The notes under the pieces were generated by a model. The model was not told the DNA's origin and ran no database searches. It worked only from the letters and a program-made list of their open reading frames with translations. From Candidatus Anaerostipes excrementavium (GTDB taxonomy: Bacteria; Bacillota; Clostridia; Lachnospirales; Lachnospiraceae): a stretch of DNA of 64,000 nucleotides. This document shows positions 54,658 through 63,360 of the stretch, piece by piece (within the stretch, counting starts at the first letter, position 1; each line of letters begins with the position of its first letter). Made by a program: the position numbers and the translations under genes. Location: the NCBI GenBank assembly GCA_019114985.1, contig DXEM01000032.1, forward strand, positions 124,001 to 188,000, in the 5' to 3' direction.

Positions 54658-56655
54658 ATGTCAGAAAAAAGAGGCAGTCTTTCCATTAACAGCGATAATA
54701 TTTTCCCAATTATAAAAAAATGGCTTTATTCCGATCATGATATCTTTTTCCGTGAATTGATTTCCAACGGATGCGACGCCATTACAAAGTTGAAAAAATT
54801 GGATATGATGGGAGAGTATACGTTCCCGGAAGGACATAAGAATAAAGTAGAAGTTATCCTGGACCCGGAGAAAAAGACATTGACATTCGTTGACACCGGT
54901 CTTGGTATGACAGCTGATGAAGTAGAAGAATACATTACACAGATCGCTTTCTCCGGCGCTACTGAATTTTTGGAGAAATACAAAGATAAAACAGAAGGGG
55001 AACAGATCATCGGTCACTTTGGTCTTGGTTTCTATTCCGCTTTCATGGTGGCAGATGAAGTTCATATTGATACCCTTTCCTACAAAGAGGGAGCAGAGCC
55101 TGTTCACTGGGAATGCGACGGTGGTACAGAATACACGATGAAGACCGGAACAAAAGAAGAGGTTGGTACAAAGATCACTTTATTCTTAAATGAAGAAAGC
55201 ACTGAATTTGCCAATGAATATCGTGCCAGAGAGATTATTGAAAAATATTGTTCTTTCATGCCGACCGAGATCTTCCTTTCCGTAGAAGGAAAAGAACAGG
55301 AATTTGAAACAATTCCGGAAGAAGATCTGCATGACGATGATATTGTCGTAGAACATATCCATGAAGATGCTAAAACAGAAGAACGAGAAAACGAAGACGG
55401 AACAAAAGAAACCGTAGAGATTTCTCCTGCCCGAGAAATGGTTAAGATCAATAAACGTCCGGTATCCTTAAGCGATACACACCCACTGTGGATGAAACGT
55501 CCAAATGAATGCACTGAGGAAGAATACAAAGAATTTTACCACAAAGTTTTTCATGATTATAAAGAGCCTTTGTTCTGGATTCACTTGAATATGGATTATC
55601 CATTTAATTTGAAGGGTATTTTATACTTCCCGCAGATCAATACGGAATATGATTCCATTGAAGGAACGATCAAGCTCTACAACAATCAGGTATTCATTGC
55701 CGATAACATCAAAGAAGTCATCCCTGAATTCCTGATGCTGTTGAAAGGCGTCATTGACTGTCCGGATCTTCCGCTGAATGTATCCAGAAGTGCTCTGCAA
55801 AATGACGGTTTTGTACAGAAAATTTCTAATTATATTACGAAGAAAGTCGCTGACAAACTGACCGGTATGTGCAAGACGGACCGTGAATCTTATGAGAAAT
55901 ATTGGGATGATATCAGCCCATTTATCAAGTACGGTTTCATCCGTGATCAAAAATTTGCCGAGAAGATCAAAGATTATATTTTGTTCAAGAACATGGAGCA
56001 CAAATATGTAACACTCAGCGATTTGGTACCTGCGCCTGCTAATGACGACGATGTCACGACTCTTTACTATATTACAGACGAAGTGCAGCAAAGCCAGTAT
56101 ATCAATATGTTCAAAGAACAGGACATGGATGCAGTGATCTTAAACCACAACATTGATTCCGCTTTCATCACACAGATTGAACAGCAGAATCAGCATATCA
56201 AATTTAAGCGAATTGATGCAGATGTAGAGGAATCATTAAAAGAAGAGACCGACGAAAAAGAACTGGAAGATATTACCAAAGTGCTGACAGATCTTTTCCG
56301 CAAGACTCTTGGAAAAGACAATCTGGACGTCCATGTAGAGAAATTAAAAGATGAAAAGATTTCTTCTATCATTACTCTGTCCGAAGAAAGCCGCCGTATG
56401 CAGGATATGATGAAGATGTACGGCATGGCTGGGATGGATCCAAATATGTTTGGCGGATCTCAGGAGTCCCTGACCTTAAATGCCAACAACGCTTTAGTAA
56501 AATATTTATTTGAACATGGGGACGCAGACAATGCACAGATCATCTGTGAACAGCTTTATGATCTGGCAATGTTAAGCCACAAACCATTGGCGCCGGAAGC
56601 AATGACCAAATTCATTGCCCGAAGCAATGAAATCATGGAGATGCTGACCAAATAA
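54658..56655 (+). CDS. htpG: Chaperone HtpG (Hsp90)
   Basis: The start at 54658 (MSEKRGSLSINSDNIFPIIK) follows AAAGGAGTG; a longer in-frame start at 54541 lies in the promoter and is rejected. The 665 residues show the GHKL ATPase motifs: LISNGCDAITKLKKL, VDTGLGMTADEV, and GHFGLGFYSAFMVADEV; then the middle domain with NVSRSALQND and the C-terminal dimer region. Hsp90 folds and stabilises client proteins under stress. Control by HrcA through the CIRCE box is predicted from sequence; in Bacillus subtilis htpG is not under HrcA, so the wiring differs. Confidence 0.97.
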   Translation: MSEKRGSLSINSDNIFPIIKKWLYSDHDIFFRELISNGCDAITKLKKLDMMGEYTFPEGHKNKVEVILDPEKKTLTFVDTGLGMTADEVEEYITQIAFSGATEFLEKYKDKTEGEQIIGHFGLGFYSAFMVADEVHIDTLSYKEGAEPVHWECDGGTEYTMKTGTKEEVGTKITLFLNEESTEFANEYRAREIIEKYCSFMPTEIFLSVEGKEQEFETIPEEDLHDDDIVVEHIHEDAKTEERENEDGTKETVEISPAREMVKINKRPVSLSDTHPLWMKRPNECTEEEYKEFYHKVFHDYKEPLFWIHLNMDYPFNLKGILYFPQINTEYDSIEGTIKLYNNQVFIADNIKEVIPEFLMLLKGVIDCPDLPLNVSRSALQNDGFVQKISNYITKKVADKLTGMCKTDRESYEKYWDDISPFIKYGFIRDQKFAEKIKDYILFKNMEHKYVTLSDLVPAPANDDDVTTLYYITDEVQQSQYINMFKEQDMDAVILNHNIDSAFITQIEQQNQHIKFKRIDADVEESLKEETDEKELEDITKVLTDLFRKTLGKDNLDVHVEKLKDEKISSIITLSEESRRMQDMMKMYGMAGMDPNMFGGSQESLTLNANNALVKYLFEHGDADNAQIICEQLYDLAMLSHKPLAPEAMTKFIARSNEIMEMLTK

Positions 56656-56679
56656 ACAATCAAAAATAAGCAGAATTGT

Positions 56680-56728
56680 AACTCCCGGAGGATTTGTTTT
56701 ACGAAAACAATTCTTTCGGGAGTTTTTT
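56680..56728 (+). terminator. Terminator of htpG
   Basis: AACTCCCG and CGGGAGTT pair, with GTTTT/AAAAC inside, followed by TTTTTT. It lies 24 bases after the stop. Confidence 0.85.
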
Positions 56729-56742
56729 CTATGATTTTTTAA

Positions 56743-57627
56743 TTACACGGATTCCGGCATCATTTCTGCTTTTTGCATAAAGCATTCCAAAAATGCTGTA
56801 ATCCATGGCTGTTCTTTTTCATCCTCCGGAAGAATCCCATAACAAATCCTTGGTTCCGGCCCTTCTTTCAATGGTATCCCCTTCCATTTTCCTGTTTTCA
56901 CAAGATTTGCTGCAATGGCTGCCGGAACAATGGCCCATGCCCGATGCAAATAAAGCATTTGCTCCAACAATGCCATATTGTCCATGGATACTTTTGTCTC
57001 TGCTGCCGGTCCAAACCAATAATCATGCCAATTCAGAAAAGTATTGCCCCAGGGAATATAAATCTCATCCGAAACATCCAGCGCATTGGGCGACAAGGGC
57101 GCCTCATACTCTGCTGACTGACTGCATACAAAAAACAGATTTTCTTCAAAAAGAGGAATGGTTCGAATTGTCCTTGCAAATCTCGGATTCATAATAAATC
57201 CCAGATCAATTTCATGCTCTTTCATCGCTTCATATGCCGCATTGGACCGCAGAGTTGTCATATGAAGCCTGCATTGCCGGTATTTTGTCAGAAATTTCGT
57301 ACATACACCGGTGATAAACCCCTGATTTAAACTGTCCACATTCGATACGCGAAGCAGACTTTTCCCATCTGACTGCCGAATCTTCTGCGTCTCAAAATAA
57401 AGGTTCTCCCACTTTCTGGCAAGAGGAATGAATCGCTTCCCTTCTTCCGTTAATCGAATATTCCGTATCCCTCTTCCTCTTACCATCAATTCCACACCAA
57501 GTTCCTTTTCCAATTTCAACAATCTGTGGCGTAATGCCGGCTGAGAAACAAATAGGCGCTGGGCAGCCTTAGACAGCGATTCACTTGATACAATCGTCAG
57601 AAAGGTATGAATATCCATGTAATCCAT
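56743..57627 (-). CDS. LysR family transcriptional regulator
   Basis: The 294-residue protein has the LysR winged helix at 4-62 (FLTIVSSESLSKAAQRLFVS, then QPALRHRLLKLEKELGVEL) and a ligand-binding fold after residue 90. It is divergent from the DUF1275 gene with 145 bases between, so it probably controls it. The ligand is unknown. Confidence 0.9.
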   Translation of the reverse strand: MDYMDIHTFLTIVSSESLSKAAQRLFVSQPALRHRLLKLEKELGVELMVRGRGIRNIRLTEEGKRFIPLARKWENLYFETQKIRQSDGKSLLRVSNVDSLNQGFITGVCTKFLTKYRQCRLHMTTLRSNAAYEAMKEHEIDLGFIMNPRFARTIRTIPLFEENLFFVCSQSAEYEAPLSPNALDVSDEIYIPWGNTFLNWHDYWFGPAAETKVSMDNMALLEQMLYLHRAWAIVPAAIAANLVKTGKWKGIPLKEGPEPRICYGILPEDEKEQPWITAFLECFMQKAEMMPESV

Positions 57628-57714
57628 TTTTCTCTCCTCTTTTCTTCATCTTTATTTTTCTTATAACTCTTTATAATATAAATTTTATTTATATTATATA
57701 ATCAAAATATTAAC

Positions 57715-57743
57715 TTTACAACGTTTTCAGAGAGCACTATAAT
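57715..57743 (+). promoter_or_regulatory. Promoter of the DUF1275 gene
   Basis: TTTACA (57715-57720) and TATAAT (57738-57743) are 17 bases apart, 35 bases before the start codon. A LysR site could overlap it. Confidence 0.75.
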
Positions 57744-57778
57744 AGCAAAGAAAGAATACGAAGAAAGCAGGAATGAAA

Positions 57779-58492
57779 ATGAAAACAAAATTACAACGTT
57801 GGACTCACTTTAATATGGCAATGATCGGAGGATTTTTAGGCGGTTTTGCAATCCTGAATCATCATGATCTATTCGGTTCCGCACAGACATCGAATTTGAT
57901 TACAATAGCAATGGACGCGGTCGGTCATCCGGACAAAGATCTGTTCATTCGTGTTATCGGTCTTCTTATTTACGGTGGAGCCATCGCACTTACTGTTATT
58001 CTTCCAAAGCATACTAAACTTCCTATGAAATATTTGAGCATTTGCATTGATGCCCTGGCGGTTTTCATGATTGGACTGTTTCCGGAAGATTTGAATGATT
58101 TCATTGCATTATATCCTCTATTTTTCGCAATGGCAATCCAATGGTGTTCTTTTTCCGGAGCTGATGGATATACATGCTCCAGCATTTTTTCTACAAACAA
58201 CTTCCGCCAATTTGTATCATCTATGACAGATTACTGCTGCAGCAAGAACAAAGAATCTCTAAAGAAAGGAAAATTTTTTGGAAAAGTTTTATTTTTCTTT
58301 CATATCGGTGTCGCCGCATCTTATCTTTCCTGCAGTCATTTCGGAATTACCGGCGCATGGATTTGTTTTCTTCCGATTTTAAGTGCAGGTTCCCTCGTGT
58401 GGGCTGAATCCAATCGAATCTCACTCAAACATACTATGGGACATCTCTATGTTTCATACCGCAGAATGGGAATGATATCTGAATTACAATAA
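57779..58492 (+). CDS. DUF1275 (YoaK-like) membrane protein
   Basis: The ATG at 57779 has AGCAGGA at a proper distance; the ATG at 57773 is too close. The 237 residues have about six membrane helices and the family signature MAMIGGFLGGFAILNHHDLF, GSAQTSNLI, where members read G..DA..F...G.F...QTGN. Function of the family is unknown; transport has been suggested. The middle loop carries several cysteines (CSFSGADGYTCSS and YCC). Confidence 0.8.
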   Translation: MKTKLQRWTHFNMAMIGGFLGGFAILNHHDLFGSAQTSNLITIAMDAVGHPDKDLFIRVIGLLIYGGAIALTVILPKHTKLPMKYLSICIDALAVFMIGLFPEDLNDFIALYPLFFAMAIQWCSFSGADGYTCSSIFSTNNFRQFVSSMTDYCCSKNKESLKKGKFFGKVLFFFHIGVAASYLSCSHFGITGAWICFLPILSAGSLVWAESNRISLKHTMGHLYVSYRRMGMISELQ

Positions 58493-58810
58493 CAAGAATG
58501 CGATTAAATTATATAAAAAGAATCCTGCTTTGCTGGATTCTCCGCCTGCGGCGGGGGTCGCTTCAGCGACATTTTCCACATCGCCGCAGTGCGTCTTCGT
58601 TCCACTCCGGCCGGCGCAGAGCGTTTTTTATTTCATAGGGACGGAGTTTTCTATGAGTCAGGACCACCGGCTTAGCCGGTGGCTTGCTCTTCCCCTATAA
58701 GGGGATCTTCCCTGCTTGCGCCCGGAAGGCGCACTGAAGGTCTGCCAACTGCACCACATCCTCAGCTTCCCCTCCTAGGGGCTTTTTCAGTGCTTTCTCC
58801 TTCCGGCAAA
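58493..58810. other. Hairpin-rich non-coding stretch, perhaps remnants of mobile elements
   Basis: No gene is seen. Several short stems follow each other: AGAATCC/GGATTCT, CCGCC/GGCGG, GTCGC/GCGAC, CCACCGGC/GCCGGTGG (58665-58683), CCCC/GGGG and GCGCC/GGCGC. The first may terminate the DUF1275 gene. The CCACCGGC stem resembles IS200/IS605-type ends. On the minus strand near 58715-58765 a D-arm and an anticodon-like arm are imitated, without a T-arm. Confidence 0.4.
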
Positions 58811-60705
58811 GGGGCTGTCGCATCAATGATAAAAAAATCATAGATGCGGCAGCATCTTTTTGCCATTTTTTTGCTGAAATGTTTTGGTTACTTATTCCCT
58901 TTTGGAAAAATGACGTACTTTAATAAACCTTTTGCTAAAAAAGGTTCTCCTTCTAAATTCAGTTTTGGATTGTCAAAATCACACCCTTTGTTTCAGAGGA
59001 AATAGATGCCGGCCTGTCCTTCCTGCCTGGATCTTATGATGCAGTTTCCTGATATTATATCCGATCGCTAACAGGATGCTCTGGGCGGTAACGTTTGCTT
59101 TCCCACGGTACTGATACCGTCTGAATCCCATATCCTCCTTGATGTCCGCAAAGCTGCCTTCCACTTGGATACTTCGGTTCATCCGCAGCTGTGTCCCATA
59201 TTCGCTGGTGATCCGTTCCAGTGTCTCCTGACGTTTTTCTTTCAGCTTTTTAGAAACATACAGTACTTTCTGCCGTTCTTCCATTGGGATTTTGCAGTTG
59301 TTTCCCTTGATACATTCTGTTTTATAAGGACATCCGCCACAGTCGTTGCTCCGATATACTGTGACGGTTCTTCGATATCCGCTGGCCGTCTTTTTCTTCT
59401 TTTCATACTGGACGGTCAACATCCTCCCGTTTTTGCAGTAATAGCAGTCTGCCTGCTCATTATACGCCATATTTTCCATACGCCCGATATCCTGGCGGTA
59501 TTTCCGGGTTTTCAAGATCTCATAGTTCTGCGGCTTGATATAGGAAAGCTGGCCGTTTTCTTCGAGGAACAGGTAATTCTCTTCGCTTTCATACCCTGCA
59601 TCCGCTACCACCTCCTGATATTTAAACGGAAGGTGTTTTCCCATCTCTTTCAGGAATGGGATCAGGGTTCTTGTATCCGTAGGGCGGGAGCTGAGATCCA
59701 GCCATGTGATGTATTCGGAATCCACGCCGTGCTGGAGATTATAAGCTGGTTTCAGCTGGCCGTTCTGCATGGCGTCTTCCTTCATCCGCATAAAGGTTGC
59801 GTCCGGATCTGTTTTGGAATAGCTGTTGCGTTCCCCGCATATATGGAGTTTGTGGTTGTATTCTTTCAGTTTATCCAGATATGTTTCCAATGTTTCGATG
59901 GATTTCTGGAGACGTGTTTTCCGCTTTCCGCTCCCATGGACAAAGACAATCCCTTCTTCCCGGCGGATCCGGTACAGTTTTTTTCGCAGTCTCTTTAAAG
60001 TGTGGAGCGATACTTTTCCATGATGAATGATATGAAGTCCGTAAAGGGTTTCGCATTCTTCCACAAGGGAGAGGATCTTTCCGAACAGTTTTGCCTGATT
60101 TTTCGTAACAGCCTTTTTCCAGACAAAGGTGTATTTATTTGCAGCTGATTCGATTTTCGTCCCATCAATGAAAACTGTTTTGCCAGAAATTTCTCCAAGG
60201 GAATATAAGAGTTTTGATACCTCAGCCAGCGTCTTTTTGGAACATTGGGCGAAATGCAGGGATACAAAGCGGGCAAATGTCGCATGGTCAGGAGCAGGTT
60301 TTCCTTCCAGAAGATACATAAAATTGATATCCCTGCGGCATGCAGTTTCAATGTCACGGCTGGAATAGATCCGGTTCATGCTGGCGTAAACAATGATCTT
60401 AAACAGTTGTCTGGGTGTCACCTGATTTTTCTTTATCTTTCCATAAGTCTGATAAAGATCGCTGAGTTCCATTCCCTCCACAAAGGTACTCAGAAGGCGG
60501 ACCGGATCATCTGCCGGGATCAAAATTTCCACATCCAGCGGAAGTTTGATTTGATAGTACGGAGAAGATAAGGTATAATCTTTCTGTAAAAGTTTATTTA
60601 GTCGCATAAATAAATTTTACATCAGGAGCCAGGCCTTGCATAGGACCTGGCTCTTATTCTTTGCAAAAAAGTGCTGCCGCACTAATTATTTAGTGCGACA
60701 GCCCC
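58811..60705 (-). mobile_element. IS1182-family insertion sequence, complete
   Basis: The ends are GGGGCTGTCGCA (58811-58822) and its complement TGCGACAGCCCC (60694-60705); within each end a second copy of the arm (TGCGGCAGCA) forms an internal palindrome. One transposase fills the inside. No target duplication is evident (flanks GCAAA and TCTTC). The element lies between the hairpin-rich stretch and the tetR stop, so it breaks no gene. Confidence 0.88.
58979..60607 (-). CDS. IS1182 family transposase
   Basis: The 542-residue protein has the N-terminal DUF772 domain (DPVRLLSTFVEGMELSDLYQ; PRQLFKIIVYASMNRIYSSR), the DDE core with VFIDGTKIESAANKYTFVWK, EVVADAGYESEENYLFLEEN, and late SIQVEGSFADIKEDMGFRRY for the glutamate, plus a zinc-type CGGCPYKTECIKGNNC. 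All three acidic residues are present, so it should be active. It is transcribed leftward from near the right end. Confidence 0.95.
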   Translation of the reverse strand: MRLNKLLQKDYTLSSPYYQIKLPLDVEILIPADDPVRLLSTFVEGMELSDLYQTYGKIKKNQVTPRQLFKIIVYASMNRIYSSRDIETACRRDINFMYLLEGKPAPDHATFARFVSLHFAQCSKKTLAEVSKLLYSLGEISGKTVFIDGTKIESAANKYTFVWKKAVTKNQAKLFGKILSLVEECETLYGLHIIHHGKVSLHTLKRLRKKLYRIRREEGIVFVHGSGKRKTRLQKSIETLETYLDKLKEYNHKLHICGERNSYSKTDPDATFMRMKEDAMQNGQLKPAYNLQHGVDSEYITWLDLSSRPTDTRTLIPFLKEMGKHLPFKYQEVVADAGYESEENYLFLEENGQLSYIKPQNYEILKTRKYRQDIGRMENMAYNEQADCYYCKNGRMLTVQYEKKKKTASGYRRTVTVYRSNDCGGCPYKTECIKGNNCKIPMEERQKVLYVSKKLKEKRQETLERITSEYGTQLRMNRSIQVEGSFADIKEDMGFRRYQYRGKANVTAQSILLAIGYNIRKLHHKIQAGRTGRHLFPLKQRV

Positions 60706-60723
60706 TCTTCATTTACAATATTC

Positions 60724-61266
60724 TCAATCATGTTTTCCCGGAAACATCTTTCCCGTGATGATCTTTTCCATCTGTATGACCAGCTTTTCCTCATTCAGGT
60801 TTGGTTTTTCCATATACTGCAGCAGGACTCCCACCATTCCGCAGGCATAAAACCTCAGCATCACTTCCAGATCATCCACGCTCAGGTCAAGCTCCGGAAC
60901 CTTACTGCGCGCTATCTGCGCCAGATATACGGTTACCGCCTCGACAAGCATCCCCTCGATCTGAACCCAGCGGCGGGAATAGAGCAACCGCTCGAATTTT
61001 TTCCTGTTCTGCCGCACAAACGCGACATAAGTGGTCAGTGCTCCCAAACGGTCTTCTTCATTCAGGCTCTTCTGCACCAGCTCCTGCGTGGCACGTCGGA
61101 ACGTCCACTCCAGCACATCCATAATATCTTTAAAGTGATAATAAAATGTCTGCCTTGAGATATGGCATTCCGCGATCAGCTTTGTCACCGTAATTTTATC
61201 TATGTCTTCCTTATCCAGCATCTGGGAAAAGGTATCTGCAATCACTGCTTTCATGTCTTCTCTCAT
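60724..61266 (-). CDS. TetR family transcriptional regulator
   Basis: The 180-residue protein has the TetR helix-turn-helix at about 20-50 (DIDKITVTKLIAECHISRQT, then FYYHFKDIMDVLEW) and a C-terminal domain of the dihydroxyacetone-kinase-regulator (TetR_C_8) style. It follows the PHP gene by 64 bases on the same strand and may regulate the import operon upstream. Confidence 0.88.
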   Translation of the reverse strand: MREDMKAVIADTFSQMLDKEDIDKITVTKLIAECHISRQTFYYHFKDIMDVLEWTFRRATQELVQKSLNEEDRLGALTTYVAFVRQNRKKFERLLYSRRWVQIEGMLVEAVTVYLAQIARSKVPELDLSVDDLEVMLRFYACGMVGVLLQYMEKPNLNEEKLVIQMEKIITGKMFPGKHD

Positions 61267-61330
61267 ATAAACACCTCTTCTGTGATGCTATTTTATTATA
61301 CCTTTTCCAAAGAAACAAGTAAAAAATTTA

Positions 61331-62326
61331 TCATTTTGCAAGCCAGATCGGGTTACTCCATGCAGTTTTTCCGTTCTTGTCCGTACATTTTACCCGAACA
61401 TAAGTCTCATGACCCTTCAGTTCGTATTCTCCGTGCTCAATCGTATCGTCATAAGATCCGCACACTCTGGAAATACCGTCATTTATATCATTTCCAGCAA
61501 CAAAGTCAATCCTGTAGACCGGACTGCAGTCAACGTAGGCCACATTGTCTCTGATTCCCCAGTCACGGATCTCCGGTCCCGATGATGAATAATAATTTCC
61601 TTCCAGCATATTCTGTACAATATCTTCATGCGTCAGCCTCTCTGCTTTGACCACGATGTAGCCTCCGCATGCGTCATCGAAATTTCCTTCATTATGATTG
61701 TCGTCCGATGCAAAAGCAAAAATTTTCTTTCCTTCTCTTAACATCACATCGAAATATGTTTCATCATATCCGGTATTACTTTCATTAACTGTATTATAGT
61801 TATAAATCTCAAGTGCCCAGATTCCTTCTGTATTTATAAATTCCTCTTCTCTCACTCTCGACCATATCGGATGATTGTATGTAGCTACCATACCGTGCTG
61901 TATCATTTCATCCGCCAGTTTCTGGGCAGCCGCAGCCCCGTCCCATTGTCCGTAATATTTATGCACCGGATGGATCTCATTGTGCTGATACAATGGAAGG
62001 ACCGCATTTCTCTGCATCTCCTCTGTGCCGAGAATGCCATGAATGTGATGTACTTTTTTTCTTCTCCCGGAAACCTCATCATAATAAAGGATTGCGGACG
62101 CCTCAAGCCCCGGCAGGATAATGAAGTCATCACAGTCAAATTCCGCTCTGTAATCCGTATACTTATCATGTTCGGAAAAGCACAGAAAGTTGTATCCATG
62201 CTCTTTAAAAAGCTTTACAGACTGTTCAGGGGTAAGCATTCCATCAGAATTCACCGTATGGCTGTGAAGATTCCCCTTGTACCAGTTTCCTTTTTCCGAA
62301 AATCCGCGTATTGTAATTTTATCCAC
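61331..62326 (-). CDS. PHP domain metal-dependent phosphoesterase
   Basis: The 331-residue protein carries the PHP motifs GNLHSHTVNSDGMLTPEQSV, FLCFSEHDKYTD, ILPGLEASAI, and later histidines in VATYNHPIWSR and FAFASDDNHNEG. The last 70 residues form a beta-rich tail (DFVAGNDINDGISRVCGSYD). It would cleave a phosphoester with two or three metals. It is 24 bases after the ABC ATPase gene, so I infer that the imported substrate is phosphorylated or a phosphodiester. Confidence 0.8.
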   Translation of the reverse strand: MDKITIRGFSEKGNWYKGNLHSHTVNSDGMLTPEQSVKLFKEHGYNFLCFSEHDKYTDYRAEFDCDDFIILPGLEASAILYYDEVSGRRKKVHHIHGILGTEEMQRNAVLPLYQHNEIHPVHKYYGQWDGAAAAQKLADEMIQHGMVATYNHPIWSRVREEEFINTEGIWALEIYNYNTVNESNTGYDETYFDVMLREGKKIFAFASDDNHNEGNFDDACGGYIVVKAERLTHEDIVQNMLEGNYYSSSGPEIRDWGIRDNVAYVDCSPVYRIDFVAGNDINDGISRVCGSYDDTIEHGEYELKGHETYVRVKCTDKNGKTAWSNPIWLAK

Positions 62327-62350
62327 TTTTTTCCTCCTTGCCGCCCGGTC

Positions 62351-63355
62351 TTAAAGCCGCACACAGTTATGATCGGCCACTCCTACATTGATCTTCTCAC
62401 CCACATTAAACATAGACATACTCCGGAACAGCACGTCTGCATACACTTCCACGCCATTGATATCAATATGGTAGCGGAGCACATTTCCTCTTGGCACATA
62501 GTCAATGATCGTTCCGTTCATACGGTAATCTTCCGTCGTGATCGTATCCTTGGACAGCAGGAAAGTCTCAGGACGGATTGCAAACTGTCCGCTGTTCCAT
62601 TTCTTTCCTGTAATTGCTTCCATGGCATTCGCATCCAGAATATTATAATTTCCGATGAATCCTGCCGCAAAAGTCGTCTCCGGTTTTGTATAAACTTCTA
62701 CAGGACTGCCCGACTGTTCAATAACGCCGTCATGGAACAGGTGTATCACATCAGACATTACCATTGCCTCATCCTGATCATGGGTTACGAACACAGACGT
62801 CAGACCAAGATCTTTGTGTATTCTCCGAATGCTCGTCTGAAGAGATTTTCTCAGTTTCGCATCAATAGCACTCAGAGGTTCATCCAGAAGCAGCACTTTC
62901 GGCTGCATCACAATTCCTCTCGCAAGAGCGACCCTCTGTTGCTGTCCTCCGGAAAGATTTCCCGGGTACTCTTTTTCTTTTCCTTTTAACTCTACCATAT
63001 CAATGGCATCTCTTACACGTCTTCCAATCTCATCTGACGGAAGTTTCTGAAGTTTTAATCCGAAAGAAAGATTCTCTTCTACCGTCATATTCGGGAAAAG
63101 GCTGTACTGCTGGAACACCATTCCGATATTACGGTCCTTTGGATCTTTGTTTGTAATATCCTCACCGTCCAGCAGTATCTGTCCCCCTGAGATCTGCTCA
63201 AGTCCTGCGAGACAGCGGAGCAGCGTACTCTTTCCACATCCGGAAGGGCCCAGAAGTGTAACAAAATCACCTTTCTGGATTTCCAGATTGATTCCCTTTA
63301 ACACATGATTATCACCATAAAATTTATCGATATTTTTAAATTCAATATAAGCCAT
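62351..63355 (-). CDS. ABC importer ATP-binding protein (PotA/FbpC-like)
   Basis: The start at 63355 (MAYIEFKNIDKFYGDNHVLK) follows AAAGGA. It has Walker A GPSGCGKST, signature NLSGGQQQRVALARG, Walker B VLLLDEPLSAIDAKLR and the switch histidine in FVTHDQDEAMVMSD, plus a C-terminal TOBE domain (IRPETFLL). This is the plan of importers for polyamines, iron, sulfate or phosphate esters. It is five bases after the permease gene. Confidence 0.92.
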   Translation of the reverse strand: MAYIEFKNIDKFYGDNHVLKGINLEIQKGDFVTLLGPSGCGKSTLLRCLAGLEQISGGQILLDGEDITNKDPKDRNIGMVFQQYSLFPNMTVEENLSFGLKLQKLPSDEIGRRVRDAIDMVELKGKEKEYPGNLSGGQQQRVALARGIVMQPKVLLLDEPLSAIDAKLRKSLQTSIRRIHKDLGLTSVFVTHDQDEAMVMSDVIHLFHDGVIEQSGSPVEVYTKPETTFAAGFIGNYNILDANAMEAITGKKWNSGQFAIRPETFLLSKDTITTEDYRMNGTIIDYVPRGNVLRYHIDINGVEVYADVLFRSMSMFNVGEKINVGVADHNCVRL

Positions 63356-63360
63356 TTTCT

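Noticed and set aside
58690-58770. Possible tRNA-Gly on the minus strand
   Set aside because: D-arm and anticodon-like arm are imitated but the T-arm and matching acceptor stem are missing.
59165-59998. 277-codon plus-strand frame in the IS element
   Set aside because: It is antisense to the IS1182 transposase and shows no domain.
58806-60710. Target-site duplication of the IS1182 element
   Set aside because: The flanks (GCAAA and TCTTC) do not match, so no duplication can be claimed.
61871-62989. 372-codon plus-strand frame
   Set aside because: It is antisense to the PHP and ABC ATPase genes, both with clear motifs; the frame is a codon-bias shadow.
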